Assembly: GCF_003751445.1 (NCBI RefSeq)
Contig: NZ_RJUU01000001.1
Coordinates: 4,779,001 to 4,843,000 of the forward strand
DNA from: Streptomyces sp. 840.1
GTDB lineage: Bacteria; Actinomycetota; Actinomycetes; Streptomycetales; Streptomycetaceae
Direction: 5' to 3'
DNA: 64,000 nt
This document shows, piece after piece, positions 60,895 through 64,000 of this stretch. Under the pieces are notes generated by a model. That model ran no database searches. It saw only the letters and a program-made list of their open reading frames with translations, and was not told the DNA's origin. The number at the start of each line of letters is the position of its first letter. The stretch's first letter is position 1. Position numbers and translations under genes: made by a program.

Positions 60895-61824
60895 ATGGCC
60901 CAAGCCGCCGCTGTGGCCACACCGCCCAAGGTGCCCAGGCGCCGCTCCGCGAGTCCCCGCCGGCTGCCGTACCTGCTGATCGCCCCGGCGGGACTGCTGA
61001 TGCTCGGCTTCATCGCCTACCCGGTGATCAGCGTCTTCTACTACAGCCTGCAGAACTACAACGTCACCAAGCCGTGGCGGAACGGCTTCGCGGGCTTCGA
61101 CAACTTCACCCGGATCTTCACCGAGGACGACCAGTTCTGGACCACCCTGGGTTTCAGCGCCCAGTGGGTGGTCACGCAGGTCGCGCTCCAGCTCGCCCTC
61201 GGCCTCGCGCTCGCCCTGATCGTCAACCAGACCTTCATCGGCCGCGGCATCTCCCGCGCCATGGTCTTCTCCCCGTGGGCCGTCTCCGGCGTGCTGACCA
61301 GCACCATCTGGATCCTGCTCTACAACTCCTCGACCGGCTTCAGCCGCTACCTCGCGGATGCCGGCATCGGGGACTACGGCACCTCGGTGCTCTCCGACAC
61401 CGGCACCGTCTTCTGGGCGGCGACCGTCGCCGAACTCTGGCGCGGGGTCCCCTTCTTCGCCATCCTCATCCTCGCCGACCTCCAGTCCGTCTCCAAGGAG
61501 CTGTACGAGGCGGCGTCCGTCGACGGCGCGGGGCGGCTGCGCCAGTTCTTCCACATCACGCTGCCGCACCTGCGGGACGCGATCATCCTCGCCACCCTGC
61601 TGCGCGGCGTCTGGGAGTTCAACAACGTCGACCTGCTCTACACCCTCACCGGCGGCGGCCCGGCCGGCGAGACCACCACACTGCCGCTCTACGTCGCCAA
61701 CACCGGCATCGAGGGCCACGACTTCGGCTACGCCTCGGCGCTCACCACCGTCGCCTTCGTGATCCTCCTCTTCTGCTCGATCGTCTATCTACGCCTGAGC
61801 AAGTTCGGAGGCGACCACAAGTGA
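60895..61824 (+). CDS. Carbohydrate ABC transporter permease (MalF-like)
   Basis: This 309-aa permease has six transmembrane helices and the cytoplasmic EAA loop 'ELYEAASVDGAGRLRQFFHI', which docks the ATPase. It is the MalF/UgpA-type subunit of a CUT1 sugar importer. ATG 60895 follows GGAGA. It begins a new transcription unit with its own operators but runs with the dehydratase. No substrate-binding protein precedes it, so that subunit must lie beyond the window or elsewhere. Many Streptomyces importers use a shared ATPase (MsiK), consistent with no ATPase here. Confidence 0.92.
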   Translation: MAQAAAVATPPKVPRRRSASPRRLPYLLIAPAGLLMLGFIAYPVISVFYYSLQNYNVTKPWRNGFAGFDNFTRIFTEDDQFWTTLGFSAQWVVTQVALQLALGLALALIVNQTFIGRGISRAMVFSPWAVSGVLTSTIWILLYNSSTGFSRYLADAGIGDYGTSVLSDTGTVFWAATVAELWRGVPFFAILILADLQSVSKELYEAASVDGAGRLRQFFHITLPHLRDAIILATLLRGVWEFNNVDLLYTLTGGGPAGETTTLPLYVANTGIEGHDFGYASALTTVAFVILLFCSIVYLRLSKFGGDHK

Positions 61825-62741
61825 CTGCCGCCCTGGCCGAGAAGAACGGCACCCACTCCGCGCACCCGCCCGCGCCGCACACCCGCCCGCCCGCCGCGCA
61901 CCGGCGCCGCAGGCCCGGCCGCGAGCGCGCCTTCGACGAGGTGCCGCGCTGGCAGATCTACGTACCCCTCGGCATCTACCTGGTCTTCACCCTCATCCCG
62001 TTCTACTGGATGCTGCTGTTCGCCGTGCGCCCCGCCGGCTCCACCTCGCTGGTGCCCTGGCCGATGACCGGCGAGCACTTCGACAAGGTCTGGAACGAGC
62101 GCAGCTTCGCCGTCTTCTTCCAGAACAGCATGATCGTCGGCATCTGCACCCTGGTCACCACCACGCTCGTCGCGCTGGCCGGCGGCTACGCACTGGCCCG
62201 GTTCAACTTCCGGATCAAGAACGCCTTCATGCTGGCGCTGCTCTGCTCGCAGTTCATCCCGGGCGCGCTGATGCTCGTACCGCTCTTCGAGATCTTCAAG
62301 AACCTCCAGCTGATCAACTCGCTGGGCAGCGTGGTCATCGCCGAGACGGTCTTCCAGCTGCCGCTCTCCATCATCCTGATCAGCGGATTCATCAAGAACG
62401 TGCCGGTCTCCCTGGAGGAGGCCGCCTGGGTGGACGGCTGCTCGCGCTTCCGGGCCTTCTGCGCGGTGGTGCTGCCGCTGCTGAGGCCGGGGCTGATCGC
62501 CGTCGGCTCGTTCGCCTTCGTGCACAGCTGGAACCACTTCCTGTTCGCCCTGATGTTCCTCAGCGAGCAGGACAAGCAGACGATCCCGGTCGGCCTGAAC
62601 ACCCTCATCGGCGCGGACAGCGTCGACCTGGGCGCGCTCGCCGCGGGCGGGGTGATCGCCGCGGTCCCCGTGGTGATCGTCTTCGCCTTCATCCAGAAGT
62701 GGCTGATCACCGGCTTCAGCGCCGGCGCCGTGAAGGGGTGA
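61821..62741 (+). CDS. Carbohydrate ABC transporter permease (MalG-like)
   Basis: This 306-aa second permease has six helices and the EAA loop 'SLEEAAWVDGCSRFRAFCAV'. It ends 'FIQKWLITGFSAGAVKG', a standard MalG-type C-terminus. Its N-terminus is Pro/His/Arg-rich. The GTG at 61821 overlaps the stop of the first permease; the long open frame upstream in this phase is only the shadow of the dehydratase and first permease. With its partner it forms the membrane channel of a CUT1 sugar importer. Confidence 0.92.
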   Translation: MTAALAEKNGTHSAHPPAPHTRPPAAHRRRRPGRERAFDEVPRWQIYVPLGIYLVFTLIPFYWMLLFAVRPAGSTSLVPWPMTGEHFDKVWNERSFAVFFQNSMIVGICTLVTTTLVALAGGYALARFNFRIKNAFMLALLCSQFIPGALMLVPLFEIFKNLQLINSLGSVVIAETVFQLPLSIILISGFIKNVPVSLEEAAWVDGCSRFRAFCAVVLPLLRPGLIAVGSFAFVHSWNHFLFALMFLSEQDKQTIPVGLNTLIGADSVDLGALAAGGVIAAVPVVIVFAFIQKWLITGFSAGAVKG

Positions 62742-62746
62742 CCGAC

Positions 62747-63928
62747 ATGCCGTCCCTGCCCACGACCACACCCGTCCCGATCGTCCTCGCGGGCGCCCGC
62801 GGTCACGGCCGCTGGCACCTCGCCAACATCCGCCGCCTCCAGGACCAGGGCCTCGTCCGGCTCGCCGGGGTCTGCGAACTCAAGCCCCTCGACGACGGCG
62901 AACTCGGCGCCTTCGCCGGCGAACTCCCCGAGCAGTCCGCCGACTTCGGGGCGCTCCTGGACTCCACCGGGGCCCGCGCCGCCGTCATCTGCACCCCCAT
63001 CCAGACCCATGCCGGGCTGGCCCTCACCGCCGCCGCACGCGGCGTCCACCTCCTGCTGGAGAAACCGCCCGCCGCGACCCTCGCCGACTTCCAACGGATC
63101 CTGACCGGGGTACGGAAGGCGGGCGTCGCCTGCCAGGTCGGCTTCCAGTCCTTCGGCTCGCACGCCGTGCCCGCCATCCGCGAACTGGTCCGCACCGGCG
63201 CCGTCGGCACCGTGCGCGGCTACGGGGCCGCGGGCGCCTGGGTCCGCGACGACGCCTACTACCGGCGGGCGCCCTGGGCGGGGCGGCGGCGGATCGGCGG
63301 CACCGACGTCGTCGACGGCGTCCTGACCAACCCGCTCGCCCACGCCGTCGCCACCGCACTCGAACTCGCCGGCAGCGGCGAGGCGCGGGACATCACGTCG
63401 ATCGAGACCGAACTCTTCCGCGCCCACGACATCGAGGCCGACGACACCTCCTGCGTACGCCTCACCACCACGTCCGGCCCGCCCGTCACGGCCGCCGTCA
63501 CACTCTGCGCCGAACAGGCCGGGGAACCCTATGTGACCGTCCACGGCGACCGGGGCCGGATCACCTTCTGGTACAAGCAGGACCGGGTCCTCGTCCAGCG
63601 CGCCGGTCACGGCCCCCAGGAGACCGTCCACGGGCGGACCGACCTGCTGGCGAACCTCGTCGACCACCTGACGCACGGCACCGCGCTACTGGTGCCGCCG
63701 CACCGCACCGGCGCGTTCATGGAGGTCGTCGAGGCCGTACGCACCGCCCCCGAACCGCGCGCCCTGCCCTCCGGCGCCTGGCACACCGCCCCCGCCCTCA
63801 CCGGCGGCGGCACCCGCCGGGTGGTGCGCGGGATCGACGCCCTGGTCGCCGAGGGCGCCGACACCCTCGCGCTCTTCTCCGAACTCGGCGCCCCCTGGGC
63901 GCTCCCGACCGAGGTGAGTTCACCGTGA
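62747..63928 (+). CDS. Gfo/Idh/MocA family oxidoreductase
   Basis: This 393-aa NAD(P)-dependent sugar oxidoreductase has the N-terminal dinucleotide fold ('PIVLAGARGHGRWHLANIRR') and the family's 'LLLEKPPAATLADFQRIL' with the catalytic-site Lys of E-K-P. Its second domain has 'GGTDVVDGVLTNPLAHAVAT' with the late His. Members oxidise or epimerise sugars, inositols or bacterial polysaccharide units. ATG 62747 was chosen for AAGGGG eight bases upstream; GTG 62738 overlaps the permease stop. Its stop overlaps the next gene, in line with one operon. Confidence 0.88.
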   Translation: MPSLPTTTPVPIVLAGARGHGRWHLANIRRLQDQGLVRLAGVCELKPLDDGELGAFAGELPEQSADFGALLDSTGARAAVICTPIQTHAGLALTAAARGVHLLLEKPPAATLADFQRILTGVRKAGVACQVGFQSFGSHAVPAIRELVRTGAVGTVRGYGAAGAWVRDDAYYRRAPWAGRRRIGGTDVVDGVLTNPLAHAVATALELAGSGEARDITSIETELFRAHDIEADDTSCVRLTTTSGPPVTAAVTLCAEQAGEPYVTVHGDRGRITFWYKQDRVLVQRAGHGPQETVHGRTDLLANLVDHLTHGTALLVPPHRTGAFMEVVEAVRTAPEPRALPSGAWHTAPALTGGGTRRVVRGIDALVAEGADTLALFSELGAPWALPTEVSSP

Positions 63929-64000
63929 CGACCACCGCACTCCTGAGCTGCGCCGGCCGCCCCGTCGGCCGCTACACCTACCTCCCCGCCCCCGACGGCC
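63925..64000 (+). CDS. PmoA/DUF6807-like protein, N-terminal fragment
   Basis: Only 25 codons are in the window, starting with a GTG that overlaps the previous stop (GTGA). The visible N-terminus 'LLSCAGRPVGRYTYLPAPDG' resembles the beginning of PmoA/DUF6807 proteins, which often sit beside Gfo/Idh/MocA genes. The assignment rests on this short stretch and on context, and is provisional. Confidence 0.5.
   Translation, partial: MTTTALLSCAGRPVGRYTYLPAPDG

Noticed and set aside
58063..62741. Very long Arg/Pro-rich plus-strand frames of 889 and 1231 codons
   Set aside because: They are out-of-phase readings of the lyase, dehydratase and first permease. Only the last part of the 1231-codon frame, from 61821, is a real permease gene.

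Overview
The window is high-GC actinobacterial DNA, almost certainly from a Streptomyces chromosome. The evidence is GC-rich third codon positions, frequent GTG starts, ATGA/GTGA/TGATG gene overlaps, long perfect terminator hairpins, and Streptomyces-type families: XRE(DUF5753)/DUF397 pairs, TerD, a DUF4232-like lipoprotein, a SufR-led suf operon, CGNR and HEAT-repeat proteins. Two blocks look like core chromosome: 6-17 kb (ctaA, ABC exporter, suf) and 42-52 kb (dapD, dapA, femX, phoX, terD). They are separated by an accessory stretch at about 17-42 kb, and sugar-acid catabolic clusters sit at both ends.

Layout. 0-2.1 kb: 3' end of a 2-keto-3-deoxy-sugar-acid operon (KDPG/KDG aldolase, SMP-30 lactonase, PfkB kinase). 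2.3-6.1 kb: a large Tat-exported GH2 exo-glycosidase with an inserted discoidin-like domain, behind a perfect 14-bp LacI-type operator. 6.2-9.0 kb: heme A synthase and an ABC-2 exporter pair. 9.2-15.8 kb: the Fe-S assembly operon sufR-sufB-sufD-Rieske-sufC-sufS-sufU-sufT-like, with a SufR operator over what looks like a leaderless sufR start. 15.9-17.3 kb: a secreted protein.

Accessory part. 17.3-20.1 kb holds a TetR/alcohol dehydrogenase pair with twin operators, then a 259-aa protein that I read as a histone-fold doublet. This block is bracketed by a degenerate copy of the 3' end of the secreted-protein gene. 20-23.3 kb: small conserved Streptomyces genes, a TTA-containing XRE/DUF397 pair, a CGNR protein and two gene remnants. 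23.3-26.3 kb: SDR, MmyB-type regulator, AlkB. 26.4-33.5 kb: a LacI-controlled catabolic operon (FAD oxidoreductase, hydantoinase/oxoprolinase, an HExxH protein of unknown family, a permease) whose substrate I cannot name. 33.6-35.4 kb: two HEAT-repeat genes, one fused to MerR, behind a MerR-type operator. 35.5-42 kb: membrane protein, SMR/TetR, secreted lipase, an HxlR-peroxiredoxin fusion divergent from an MFS gene, and a collapsed sigma-factor locus.

42.1-52.6 kb: lysine/peptidoglycan genes (dapD, a dapA-like gene, a FemX-type transferase), lipoprotein, GNAT, an ABM monooxygenase behind a SoxR-like box, an acidic conserved protein, PhoX, an orphan Tudor-like small protein and a double TerD protein. 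52.7-64 kb: uronate and sugar-acid catabolism. Divergent udh and kdgD share a 17-bp motif. Further on, a GntR-led operon encodes a DHDPS-family lyase, an IlvD/Edd dehydratase, two ABC sugar permeases, a Gfo/Idh/MocA oxidoreductase and the start of a PmoA-like gene. No substrate-binding protein or ATPase for the transporter lies in the window. No tRNA, rRNA, CRISPR array, insertion sequence or integrase was seen.
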